From Pseudomonadota bacterium (GTDB lineage: Bacteria > Pseudomonadota > Gammaproteobacteria > JAADHS01), in contig JAKACW010000040.1 in assembly GCA_021821045.1 (NCBI GenBank), forward strand, positions 1 to 39,250: a stretch of DNA of 39,250 bases, in the 5' to 3' direction. The notes beneath the pieces are model-generated. The model did no database searches. It saw only the letters and a list, made by a program, of their open reading frames with translations, and was not told where the DNA came from. Positions 24,230-32,014 of the stretch are shown here, piece after piece (the stretch's first letter is position 1; every line of letters starts with the position of its first letter). The position numbers and the translations under genes were made by a program.

Positions 24230-26614
24230 TCAGACGGGCAGCGTAAATTGGAACGTCATGCCACGGTCTGGATTGCGTTTTGCCCAAAGGCGGCCTCCAT
24301 GCGCTTCGATAATTGAGCGACTAATGGCCAAACCCATACCCATCCCCTCTTTTTTAGTTGTGAAGAACGCGTCAAAAAGCTTTTCCGGTTCGATATTCGC
24401 CGCGAGCCCCTCTCCAGCGTCGGAGACGGAGCACTCAACTTGGTTCTTGTCGTTGAGAAACGTACGCACCGCGAGCTCACGCTCTTCGGCGGGCGCGTTG
24501 GCCATGGCCTCCATGCCGTTGCGAACGAGATTGAGCAGCACTTGTTCGATCTGCACCATGTCCACATTCACGGTAGGAAGTTGATCGGTGAGGCGCAAAC
24601 GCACGGTCACACCGTATTTGCGAATGTCGATCTTCGCCATGCTAAGCACTTCGCGAACCATGATGTTGGGGTTGACGTTTGTGCGCTGCAGTTCGCCCTT
24701 GCTGACGAAGTTGCGCAAGTGCTTGATGATCTCGCCGGCCCGCTGCGCCTGCAGGGTGACTTGTTTCATTGCATCGAGCAGCTCTTGCGGTTGCGACGCG
24801 CCGCTGGCAATGCGCCGCACGCAACCTTGCGTGTAACTCACGATCGCCGCCAGGGGCTGGTTGAGTTCATGGGCCATGCCGGCGGCCATTTCGCCCATGG
24901 TGCACAGGCGGGAGACGTGAACCAGCTCCGCCTGGCGCTGGCGGGCTTCTTCTTCCGCTTGACGCTGCTCGGTGATATCGATGCCGATGCAGATGACATA
25001 GGTGACGTTGCCGTCGACGTCGCGAATCGTAGTGTTCGACCAAGATATCAGCCGCTGCGCGCCCTCGCGGGTCAGCCAGTGGCCCTCATGCTCTATGCGC
25101 TCCTTGCCGGCAATGAGCTGCTGAAAAATTTGCTTGGTTTCTTCGATTTCTTCGGCGGGAACAAACACATCCCACAAGTACTTGGTCTTGATCTCATCGA
25201 AACTGTAGCCCGTCGACTTCTGGCAGCTGCGATTGAATTGTTCCACGCGGCCTTCGCGGTCGCACACCACCACCAGGGCGCCCGCGGTTTCCAGGACCGT
25301 CGAAATGAAGTTGCGCTCCTCGCGCAATGCCTTCTCGACCCGCTTTTGCTTGTTGATCGCTTCCTGCAGATAGCGATTCTTGGCGCGCACGTCCGCGGTG
25401 CGCTCCTCGACCCGCAGTTCCAGTTCAATATGGGCGCGGCGCAATGCCTCATCGGTTTTGATGCGATCGGTGATGTCCGTGATGGTGCCGACGTAACCGG
25501 AGGGCGAGCCGTCGTTGAAGCGCTCCATGACAGCTTGGCAGTAGACCCAGGCGACGATGCCGTCGGGGTGAAGAAAGCGAAACTCGGAGGCGAACGGTTC
25601 GCTCTTGCCGACGCATTGGCGCCATTGGGTCAGAATTCGCGTCCGGTCTTCCGGATGTATCGCCTTGCTCCAGCCATCGCGCCTGGCGGCGTCGGCCTCG
25701 ACGTTGGCGATTTCGCTCCAGCGCTCATTGACGTAGGTGTAGTTGCCTTTGGCGTCGGTAAGGAAAAAGCCCACCGGCAGCGCTTCAGCCAGGGCGCTGT
25801 AGTGGCTGAGGCTGCTGTCGGCGCGCGGCAGTTCGCGTACGACGACAATAATCTGCTGCTGCAGGAACGGGATCAGCCGTGCCTCGAATACCGGTTCGCT
25901 TGCTTCATGGCCGAGCTCATAGCGGAATTGGGCGGTCTGCAACGTCTCACTGACTCGGGTTATGGATGTTCGAAACCGCTCGGCGATGTCGGGTGGGAAC
26001 AAGGCAGCGATGTTCTTGCCAATCGGCGCTTCGCCGCTGCGATGACAGCGCGTCAGCTGGCCGGCATGGTAGTCGAGTACGGCGCCGTCGCGGGAAACGC
26101 GAAAAAAGCAATCGGGCAAAACCTCGAATACGGTTTGTAGTTCGGACGATTTTTGCAGATAGCCAGCGCGCGTTTTCTTCGCGTCGCTGATGTCGCGGAT
26201 GATACCTAGAAGGGATATTTTGTCCTGCTCACCGAATCGATCGAGGACGATCTCAATGGGAAAGATCGAACCGTCCTTTCGAATTGCAGCAATTTCGCGG
26301 GCACGAGTCACGACGGATGGGGCGCTTGCCTCCGCCAATTGCCCGATGAGCGCTGTTTGCTCTTTGCGCTCATTTTCGGGCAGAAGCATGGATATCGGCT
26401 GTCCGATCAGTTCCCGCGGCGCGAACCCGAACATTCGCTCGGTTGCCGGGTTGGCCGATTCGATAATGCCTTCAGTGGACAGGGTGACGACTGCGTCGGG
26501 TGTTGCGCGCAACAATGCATCCAGACGCGCAGACGCGGACCCGGCGGTGCTCTTTGACTTGGCATCGCTGCTCATCAATGGCGTGACTGTCTTGCCTGGT
26601 ATCAAAGAAGCCAT
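24230..26614 (-). CDS. Soluble multi-PAS sensor histidine kinase (FixL-like)
   Basis: A protein of about 794 aa with no membrane helix, so the signal is intracellular. PAS domains are read in series: LLRATPDAVVTLSTEGIIESANPATERMFG, then VFEVLPDCFFRVSRDGAVLDYH, then LAEALPVGFFLTDAKGNYTYVNERW with its PAC segment FLHPDGIVAWVYCQAV..TDITDRI. A coiled coil (RRAHIELELRVEERTADVRAKNRYLQEAINKQ) leads to a fourth PAS (VLETAGALVVVCDREGRVEQFNRS..DITEQR). The HisKA site is MAGMAHELNQPLAAIVSYTQG (His near residue 583), and the HATPase has N-box NLVRNGMEAM and G-boxes DAGEGL and GMGMGLAIS. No heme- or flavin-binding residues could be assigned. The start is uncertain: 26614 lacks a good ribosome site; 26677 and 26575 are alternatives. 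Confidence 0.93.
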   Translation of the reverse strand: MASLIPGKTVTPLMSSDAKSKSTAGSASARLDALLRATPDAVVTLSTEGIIESANPATERMFGFAPRELIGQPISMLLPENERKEQTALIGQLAEASAPSVVTRAREIAAIRKDGSIFPIEIVLDRFGEQDKISLLGIIRDISDAKKTRAGYLQKSSELQTVFEVLPDCFFRVSRDGAVLDYHAGQLTRCHRSGEAPIGKNIAALFPPDIAERFRTSITRVSETLQTAQFRYELGHEASEPVFEARLIPFLQQQIIVVVRELPRADSSLSHYSALAEALPVGFFLTDAKGNYTYVNERWSEIANVEADAARRDGWSKAIHPEDRTRILTQWRQCVGKSEPFASEFRFLHPDGIVAWVYCQAVMERFNDGSPSGYVGTITDITDRIKTDEALRRAHIELELRVEERTADVRAKNRYLQEAINKQKRVEKALREERNFISTVLETAGALVVVCDREGRVEQFNRSCQKSTGYSFDEIKTKYLWDVFVPAEEIEETKQIFQQLIAGKERIEHEGHWLTREGAQRLISWSNTTIRDVDGNVTYVICIGIDITEQRQAEEEARQRQAELVHVSRLCTMGEMAAGMAHELNQPLAAIVSYTQGCVRRIASGASQPQELLDAMKQVTLQAQRAGEIIKHLRNFVSKGELQRTNVNPNIMVREVLSMAKIDIRKYGVTVRLRLTDQLPTVNVDMVQIEQVLLNLVRNGMEAMANAPAEERELAVRTFLNDKNQVECSVSDAGEGLAANIEPEKLFDAFFTTKKEGMGMGLAISRSIIEAHGGRLWAKRNPDRGMTFQFTLPV

Positions 26615-26650
26615 GATAGCAATAGTGCTCGCTTTCTGTACGCCCGCCGC

Positions 26651-26690
26651 CGATTCTCGCCGCAGGAGCGGTTTCAATCGCAGTGTTTGA
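26651..26690. repeat. Partial REP-like element upstream of the kinase gene
   Basis: The sequence CGATTCTCGCCGCAGGAGCGGTTTCAATCGCAG carries the GGAGCGGTTTC..CGC half of the dispersed repeat seen at 3894 and 16763, without the matching other half. It overlaps the longest possible 5' extension of the kinase gene, which argues for a start further inside. Confidence 0.55.
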
Positions 26691-27011
26691 GCGCGGGCGC
26701 GCTATGTCTTTAACTTCCATCTACTGGTTGCATCTTGACCGTCAATGACCACAGGGTCAATAAGGAAAGCACGATGCCCGCATCTAGCCGAATGGAAATA
26801 AAACGTTGATTTGTAGAGACGATCCGTAGTGTAGATCGTGGGTTGGGGGGGTCAATACGTGAAACTGCTATCGCGCCTTTGTAGCGCAGACAGCCGGTCG
26901 CCGGAGTAGTAGGGTCTTGTTGGCCGGGGCGCGCCTTGGTGGGCGCGCCACTGCGAGGGGTTGCATATTGGCCGCGGCTGCGTTGCCTCGCCGGCGGATT
27001 GCCGGGCGACG
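26691..27011. other. Non-coding region between fdxA and the kinase gene
   Basis: About 320 bp with no supportable gene. It contains a GC-rich hairpin at 26928-26949 (two GGCGCGCC octamers around TTGGTG), a G-run at 26846-26852, and AT-richer DNA at 26700-26830 that may hold the kinase promoter. Small frames here have no family resemblance. Confidence 0.5.
26928..26949. other. GGCGCGCC hairpin downstream of fdxA
   Basis: GGCGCGCC (26928-26935), loop TTGGTG, GGCGCGCC (26942-26949). Each octamer is self-complementary, so the pair forms an 8-bp stem. It lies 62 bp after the fdxA stop. No T-run follows on the minus strand; a factor-dependent termination or mRNA-end role is possible. Confidence 0.6.
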
Positions 27012-27338
27012 TTACTTGCGTTGCAGGTACTGGAGTTTGTCCGGTTTGCCGTTCCACTCGTCGGCATCGGCGGGGGCGGGCTTCACCTCGGAGATCACTG
27101 GCCATGCTTTGGCCAACTCCGCATTGAGTTCCAAGAACTGCTGCTGATCGTCGGGCAAATCATCTTCGGCGAATATGGCATTGGCCGGGCATTCGGGCTC
27201 GCAAAGGGTGCAATCGATGCACTCATCGGGATCGATAACTAAGAAGTTCGGGCCCTCGTGAAAACAATCCACGGGACAGACATCGACACAGTCGGTGTAT
27301 TTGCACTTGATACAGTTTTCGCCGACAACATAGGTCAT
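27012..27338 (-). CDS. fdxA: FdxA, 7Fe ([3Fe-4S][4Fe-4S]) ferredoxin
   Basis: A 108-aa electron carrier. The nine cysteines C9, C12, C17, C21, C25, C40, C43, C46 and C50 fall exactly where Azotobacter vinelandii ferredoxin I has them (offset by the initiator Met). C9/C17/C50 would hold the 3Fe cluster and C21/C40/C43/C46 the 4Fe cluster. Motifs are [20 protein letters not shown] and [23 protein letters not shown]-terminal extension of about 50 residues is also usual for this type. GGAG lies about 9 nt before the ATG. The neighbourhood mutS-fdxA is the same as in pseudomonads, which supports the core-genome reading. Electron partners are not evident from the context. Confidence 0.97.
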   Translation of the reverse strand: MTYVVGENCIKCKYTDCVDVCPVDCFHEGPNFLVIDPDECIDCTLCEPECPANAIFAEDDLPDDQQQFLELNAELAKAWPVISEVKPAPADADEWNGKPDKLQYLQRK

Positions 27339-27492
27339 TGCTTCTTCTCCATGCTCCGAAACAATCGAACGGAGCTTACTGAATCGTTGTTGATCGTTAT
27401 GTTCACGCGCTTCCCCCTCGGCGCACGCCCAGCCTCGAGGGGCGCTATTTTAATGTGAAACCGGGGTTTGTCGCGAGTGGGTCGTTATTTGA

Positions 27493-30078
27493 TTACTTAT
27501 TCGATAGTTTTTTCAGGCGGTAGAGCCAATCAAGGGCATCGCGCGGCGAGAGCTGATCGGGATCGAGTTCCTTGAGAGCCGTTAATGCGGGATGCTCGGC
27601 TGCCTCGAAAAGCGACAGCTGGCGCGTGGTCGCCGTTTCCCGTTGCGCGATGTCATGACTGGCGTGTTGCTCGAGGTTCGCCAAATAGGCTCGGGCGCGC
27701 GTGATGACATGGCGGGGCACGCCCGCCAGCGCCGCCACCTGCAGGCCGTAACTCTGGCTGGCCGGACCCGGCTTCACGGCATGCATGAAAATAATGCTGT
27801 CGCCGTGCTCGACCGCGTCGAGGTGGACGTTGGCGGTCGTCGGCACGGTTTCCGGCAGCGCGGTGAGTTCGAAGTAATGGGTCGCGAACAGGGTGAACGC
27901 CCGCACTTTTTGCGCCAGGTATTCCGCCGTCGCCCAGGCCAGGGACAAACCGTCGAATGTGCTGGTGCCGCGACCGATTTCGTCCATTAGCACCAGGCTG
28001 CGCTCGGTGGCATTGTGCAGAATGTTGGCCGCTTCGGTCATTTCGACCATGAACGTGGAGCGCCCACCGGCCAAGTCGTCCGCCGCGCCGATGCGAGTGA
28101 AAATGCGATCGATGGGCCCGATGCGCACCTTTGCCGCGGGCACGAAACTTCCGACATGGGCCAACAGGGTAATGAGGGCCGTCTGGCGCATGTAAGTCGA
28201 CTTGCCGCCCATGTTGGGCCCGGTAATGATCAACATGCGACGCTGATCGTCCAACTCCACGGAGTTGGGCACGAACGGGGTTTCGGCGGCGGCTTCGACC
28301 ACGGGATGACGGCCGTCTTCGATTCGGAGCGACGGTTCGTCGCTGAGTTCGGGCGGGCACAGGTTGAGGGTTGATGCCCGCTCGGCGAAGGTGCACAGCA
28401 CGTCCAATTCGGATAGTGCGTCGGCGCAGGCTTGCAGCGCCTTTAAATGGGGCAGCAGAGATTCCAGCAGCCCGTCGTAAAGCATTTTTTCCCGCGCCAG
28501 GGCGCGATCTTTGGCGCTGAGGGCCTTGTCCTCGAAGGCCTTGAGTTCCGGGGTGATGTAACGCTCCACGCCCTTCAAGGTTTGACGGCGTTGATAGTCC
28601 GCCGGGATGTTGTCCGAGTGAGTGCGCGACAATTCGATGTAGTAGCCGTGGATCTTGTTGTAGTTGACCTTCAGCGCTGCGATACCGGTTCGTTCGCGCT
28701 CGCGCGTTTCCAGGTCCAACAGGAACTGCCCGGCGTTCTCGCTGATGGCCCGCAGTTCGTCGAGTTCGGCGTCATAGCCCGGCGCGATCACGCCGCCGTC
28801 GCGCACCAGCACCGGTGGGTGCTCGAGAATGGCGCGGCACAGCAAGGCGTGAATTGCCGGATGTTCGCCCAAGCTGTCCCGCAGCTGCTGCAAACGCGGA
28901 CTGTCCAGCGCAGCGACGTGGGCGCGCAGTCCCGGCAATGCCGCCAAGGTTTGACGCAAGGCGCACAGATCCCGCGGTCGCGCGGATTTGAGTGCCACGC
29001 GGGCCAGAATGCGCTCCAGGTCGCCGACCTCTCGCAACAAGGACTGGGTGGCGTCGTAGTTCTGATTGTCGAGAAGGGTCGAAACCGCGTGATAACGTTG
29101 TCGCAGCACATCATGTTGGCGCAGCGGGCGATTGATCCAGCGGCGCAGCATGCGGCTGCCCATGGCGGTGACGGTGCGGTCCAGCACGGCGGCGAGGGTG
29201 TGCTCGGTGCCGCCGCCGAGGTTTTGCACCAGTTCGAGATTGCGGCGCGTCGCGGCGTCGAGAAATACGGCCTCGTCGGTGCGTTCGACGCGCAGACCGT
29301 GGATGTGGGGCAGGGCGCTGCGTTGGGTGTCCTTGGCGTAATGCAAAAGTCCCCCGGCGGCGCCGATGGCCAGATGCATGTCGTCGCAGCCGAAGCCGGC
29401 CAAGTCCTGGGTCTTGAGTTGGCTGGTAAGTTGGCGCCGCGCGGTGTCGGCCTCGTAGTGCCACGGCGCCAGCATGCGCACGCCGCGCCGCTCGCTGTGC
29501 CACGGTGCGCCGTGGTAGATCTCGTTGACCAGCAACTCGGCCGGATTGATGCGGGCCAGTTCGTCGCGCAAAGCGGTCTCACCGTCCACTTCAGTCAGGC
29601 GCAGTTGGCCGCTGCTCATGTCCAACGTCGCCAGGCCAAAGCGCTGGTCGGCACCGGTGACCGCGGTAAGCACGTTGTCCTGGCGTTCATCCAGCAGTAT
29701 CTCGTCGGTGACCGTACCCGGCGTGACGACGCGCACGACCTGGCGTTCCACCGGACCCTTGGCCTTCGCGGGATCGCCGATCTGCTCGCAAATGGCCACG
29801 GATTCGCCGGCGCGCACCAGCTTGGCCAAATAGTTGTCGGCGGCGTGGAACGGAATGCCTGCCATGGGAATGGGTTGCCCGGCGGACTGACCGCGCTTGG
29901 TCAGCGTGATGTCGAGCAAGCGCGCGGCTTTACGGGCGTCGTCATAAAACAGCTCGTAGAAATCGCCCATGCGGAAAAAAACCAGCGTGTCGGGGAATTG
30001 GCTTTTGATCCCCATGTATTGCTGCATCATTGGCGTATGCTGTACATTTTTTTCTAATGAACTCATGCCGTTATTCAT
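27493..30078 (-). CDS. mutS: MutS, DNA mismatch recognition ATPase
   Basis: An 861-aa mismatch-repair protein that binds mispairs and recruits MutL. The mismatch-contact Phe-x-Glu is F40-Y41-E42 (RMGDFYELF). The connector/core segments include [20 protein letters not shown], the lever/clamp region follows, and the C-terminal ATPase has Walker [16 protein letters not shown] (about residues 618-627), Walker [18 protein letters not shown] and the signature ATHYFELT. The end has a dimerisation helix-turn-helix ([24 protein letters not shown]). Length and all motifs look intact. The start at 30078 ([10 protein letters not shown]..) lacks a strong ribosome site, and an ATG four codons later is an alternative. 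Its upstream region is the island boundary, so its promoter has probably been altered or replaced. Confidence 0.97.
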   Translation of the reverse strand: MNNGMSSLEKNVQHTPMMQQYMGIKSQFPDTLVFFRMGDFYELFYDDARKAARLLDITLTKRGQSAGQPIPMAGIPFHAADNYLAKLVRAGESVAICEQIGDPAKAKGPVERQVVRVVTPGTVTDEILLDERQDNVLTAVTGADQRFGLATLDMSSGQLRLTEVDGETALRDELARINPAELLVNEIYHGAPWHSERRGVRMLAPWHYEADTARRQLTSQLKTQDLAGFGCDDMHLAIGAAGGLLHYAKDTQRSALPHIHGLRVERTDEAVFLDAATRRNLELVQNLGGGTEHTLAAVLDRTVTAMGSRMLRRWINRPLRQHDVLRQRYHAVSTLLDNQNYDATQSLLREVGDLERILARVALKSARPRDLCALRQTLAALPGLRAHVAALDSPRLQQLRDSLGEHPAIHALLCRAILEHPPVLVRDGGVIAPGYDAELDELRAISENAGQFLLDLETRERERTGIAALKVNYNKIHGYYIELSRTHSDNIPADYQRRQTLKGVERYITPELKAFEDKALSAKDRALAREKMLYDGLLESLLPHLKALQACADALSELDVLCTFAERASTLNLCPPELSDEPSLRIEDGRHPVVEAAAETPFVPNSVELDDQRRMLIITGPNMGGKSTYMRQTALITLLAHVGSFVPAAKVRIGPIDRIFTRIGAADDLAGGRSTFMVEMTEAANILHNATERSLVLMDEIGRGTSTFDGLSLAWATAEYLAQKVRAFTLFATHYFELTALPETVPTTANVHLDAVEHGDSIIFMHAVKPGPASQSYGLQVAALAGVPRHVITRARAYLANLEQHASHDIAQRETATTRQLSLFEAAEHPALTALKELDPDQLSPRDALDWLYRLKKLSNK

Positions 30079-30128
30079 CGCTACTTATTGATACACAATA
30101 ATTTATTGCTTTTCCGTCGTCTCTTAAA

Positions 30129-30236
30129 GTCTCATTGAGTCTCACGAAATATCATCCAATCTCACGAAAAAGTGTAACTTGAAGTGTAACTTTTGCTGGT
30201 GTAACTTTTGTTGAAATCCAAAAGTTACACTTTTTT
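30129..30236. repeat. Iterated sites in the mutS-int intergenic region (possible arm sites / attL)
   Basis: Two repeat sets lie in the 201-bp gap between the divergent mutS and int starts. Set 1: TCTCA-type units (GTCTCATTGA near 30129, TCTCACGAAA at 30140 and again at 30160, one about 20 bp after the other). Set 2: GTGTAACTT at 30172-30180, GTGTAACTTTTG at 30184-30195 and 30199-30210, and its inverted copy CAAAAGTTACAC at 30219-30230, followed by TTTTTT. The last direct copy and the inverted copy form a perfect 12-bp palindrome with an 8-nt loop. Such arrays next to an integrase are typical of arm-type binding sites or an autoregulatory operator. The palindrome plus T-run would also resemble an intrinsic terminator on the plus strand, although no plus-strand gene lies just upstream. 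Confidence 0.7.
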
Positions 30237-30266
30237 CCCATGCGTCGGACAAACTGACATCAACTC

Positions 30267-30273
30267 AAAGAGG
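30267..30273 (+). promoter_or_regulatory. Shine-Dalgarno site deciding the integrase start
   Basis: AAAGAGG is followed by ATGCCA and then ATG at 30280. The spacing fits the ATG at 30280 better than the ATG at 30274, which touches the site, or the TTG at 30208, which lies inside the repeat array. Confidence 0.65.
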
Positions 30274-30279
30274 ATGCCA

Positions 30280-31587
30280 ATGGCAACAGTGCAGAGTACC
30301 AAACCTCTATCTTCCAGGACAGTGGAGACGATGAAGCCGGGAGATAAGATTAAGGCCGACACGGGAGAAAATATTGGGTTGCGAGTGAAATGCGGGGCTA
30401 CCGGAGTAAAGACATTTTTCTATCGCTATACCAGCCCGATCACCTCAAAGCTCGTTCAGGTGAAAATCGGCAACTTCCCGGAGACCTCCCTGGCCGAAGC
30501 GAGATTGAAGCTACAGGAGCTTAAACAAGTTCGCCGCCAGGGACACTGCCCGGCAACTGAGGCCAAAGAGGAGAAACGGCAGAAACGGGAGCAAGCCCAG
30601 GAATTGGAACAGGGACCAGTAGCGTCAGTTGAGAAGTCCTTCACCGTTGAGAATCTCGTAGAACTCTACCTAACCCAATATATCGAAGACCGGAAATCTC
30701 CAAACGGAAGAAAAATCGCCGGTGCACGAAAACCGAAAGGTCAGTCCGAGACGCGCAGAACCCTCTATGGCGATGTGATTCCCAAGTTGGGGGAGATGCC
30801 AGCAAATGCTGTCACGCGAAAGGCTGTGGTGGATATGATCATGGCAATTGTTCAACGCGGGGCAAATGTTCAAGCAGGAAATGTACTGAGAGAGCTTGCC
30901 GCCGCCTACGAATTTGCGATTGGTCTGGGCTATTTTTCAGATGAGTTTGCAAATCCGGCAATTCTCGCCAAATCAAGCCTCAAACAGGCCAAGGTGAAGC
31001 TTACCCATCAACGAGGAAAACGAGTCCTCTCTGATACTGAGTTGGCGACGTTGCTGAAATGGCTACCTGGCGCTGATTACACCGCAACACAGAAGAATGT
31101 TCTTCGATTTACCCTCTGGACAGGGTGTCGTACCGGAGAGGTCTGCAATGCGGCTTGGAAGGACATTGACTTGGAGAAACAGACGTTTCATATAAGGGAG
31201 AGCAAGACAGAGGTCGAGCGCTATGTACAATTGCCCCGCCAAGCGGTGGAATTCCTAACAACACTTCGCCTGACCACTGGAGACTACCTGTTCCCATCCC
31301 AGAAAACGCGGCTGCCTATCCAGCAAAAGCAACTAACCGAGCAGGCCTGGCGGATGAGGCAAAGCAACAAGATGGTAAATCTTCCGGCCTGGACACCTCA
31401 TGATCTGCGCAGAAGTGTCAGGACTGGCTTGTCACGGCTGCAATGTCCTAACGAAGTGGCTGAGGCTGTATTGGGGCATTCACGTAAGGGGATTGAAGGG
31501 ACCTACGATTTGCACCGGTACGAGGCGGAGTGTAGGCAGTGGTTACAGAAGTGGGCGGATCACGTAGACTCGCTTATTCGTAAGTAG
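30280..31587 (+). CDS. Tyrosine-type site-specific integrase (DUF4102 / P4-like)
   Basis: A 435-aa phage/island integrase expected to recombine the island with its chromosomal site. The N-terminal DUF4102 arm-binding domain (about residues 20-90; ENIGLRVKCGATGVKTFFYRY..KLVQVKIGNFPETSLAEARLK) is followed by a core-binding domain (about 120-235). The catalytic domain is complete: R284 (WTGCRTGEVCNAAW), K309 (ESKTEVERYVQLP), H374-x-x-R377 (PHDLRRSV), H400 (VLGHSRKG) and nucleophile Y409 (GTYDLHRY). It diverges from mutS and is visibly less GC-rich than the core. It should be active by sequence. No tRNA lies next to it, so the attachment site appears to be the mutS upstream region. Confidence 0.95.
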   Translation: MATVQSTKPLSSRTVETMKPGDKIKADTGENIGLRVKCGATGVKTFFYRYTSPITSKLVQVKIGNFPETSLAEARLKLQELKQVRRQGHCPATEAKEEKRQKREQAQELEQGPVASVEKSFTVENLVELYLTQYIEDRKSPNGRKIAGARKPKGQSETRRTLYGDVIPKLGEMPANAVTRKAVVDMIMAIVQRGANVQAGNVLRELAAAYEFAIGLGYFSDEFANPAILAKSSLKQAKVKLTHQRGKRVLSDTELATLLKWLPGADYTATQKNVLRFTLWTGCRTGEVCNAAWKDIDLEKQTFHIRESKTEVERYVQLPRQAVEFLTTLRLTTGDYLFPSQKTRLPIQQKQLTEQAWRMRQSNKMVNLPAWTPHDLRRSVRTGLSRLQCPNEVAEAVLGHSRKGIEGTYDLHRYEAECRQWLQKWADHVDSLIRK

Positions 31588-32014
31588 TTCAGGCTCGATC
31601 TTACAATAAGTGTCAGGCTTCAACTGGCCGTGTTCGACCCAGAAGAGCCGTACACCCCGTCAGGGGTTCAACGGCAGGTAGCTGAGCCGACCGGCCGTAC
31701 AGAGCAGTTTGTCACCGACAGCAGGTCGGCCGTGGCAGTCGATGGCGACCTGGCCCCGCTACATCCACAATGGGCAGCTCAGCCGTCGTTGGTAGGGAAG
31801 TCGGCGGTCCCGACCCAAATAATCATCTATGGGGACGAAGGCCGACAATGCCTTCGTTCGCGCGAATAGAAGCATGCACGCGGCATCGCGGTTTGCGTTA
31901 ACCTAGAAAAATTGTGCGGACCATTGGGGGGCCAGTGAACTACTGCAACCTAAATCGACGGTTTTGTCGAAAGTTCAGGGGCGCGAAGTATTGTCGGCGA
32001 GATGAAGGACCACG
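31588..32014. other. Non-coding stretch between int and the large ATPase-nuclease gene
   Basis: About 427 bp without a convincing gene. A 79-codon GTG-started frame (31630-31869) has no family resemblance and no good ribosome site. There are two hairpins: CCCC-GTCA-GGGG near 31660-31675, and ACGAAGGC (31835-31842) with GCCTTCGT (31850-31857) around a 7-nt loop. The first half reads like a decayed dispersed element (TTCGACCCAGAAGAGCC-type text and several GGCCGT/ACGGCC blocks). The last part should contain the promoter of the downstream gene, but no clear hexamers stand out. Confidence 0.5.

Noticed and set aside
24440-26140. A 566-codon open frame on the plus strand opposite the histidine kinase
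   Set aside because: The minus-strand frame has PAS, HisKA and HATPase motifs; the plus-strand text has no domain pattern and arises from GC-rich codon bias in the antisense frame.
28447-30057. A 536-codon open frame on the plus strand opposite mutS
   Set aside because: The MutS frame carries every family motif; the opposite frame is antisense shadow without recognisable structure.
30129-30236. CRISPR-like array
   Set aside because: The repeats are only 9-12 bp with spacers of a few bases and one is inverted; this fits protein-binding sites, not CRISPR.
31630-31869. A 79-codon frame between the integrase and the large gene
   Set aside because: GTG start without a ribosome site, no motif, and overlaps repeat-like and hairpin sequence.
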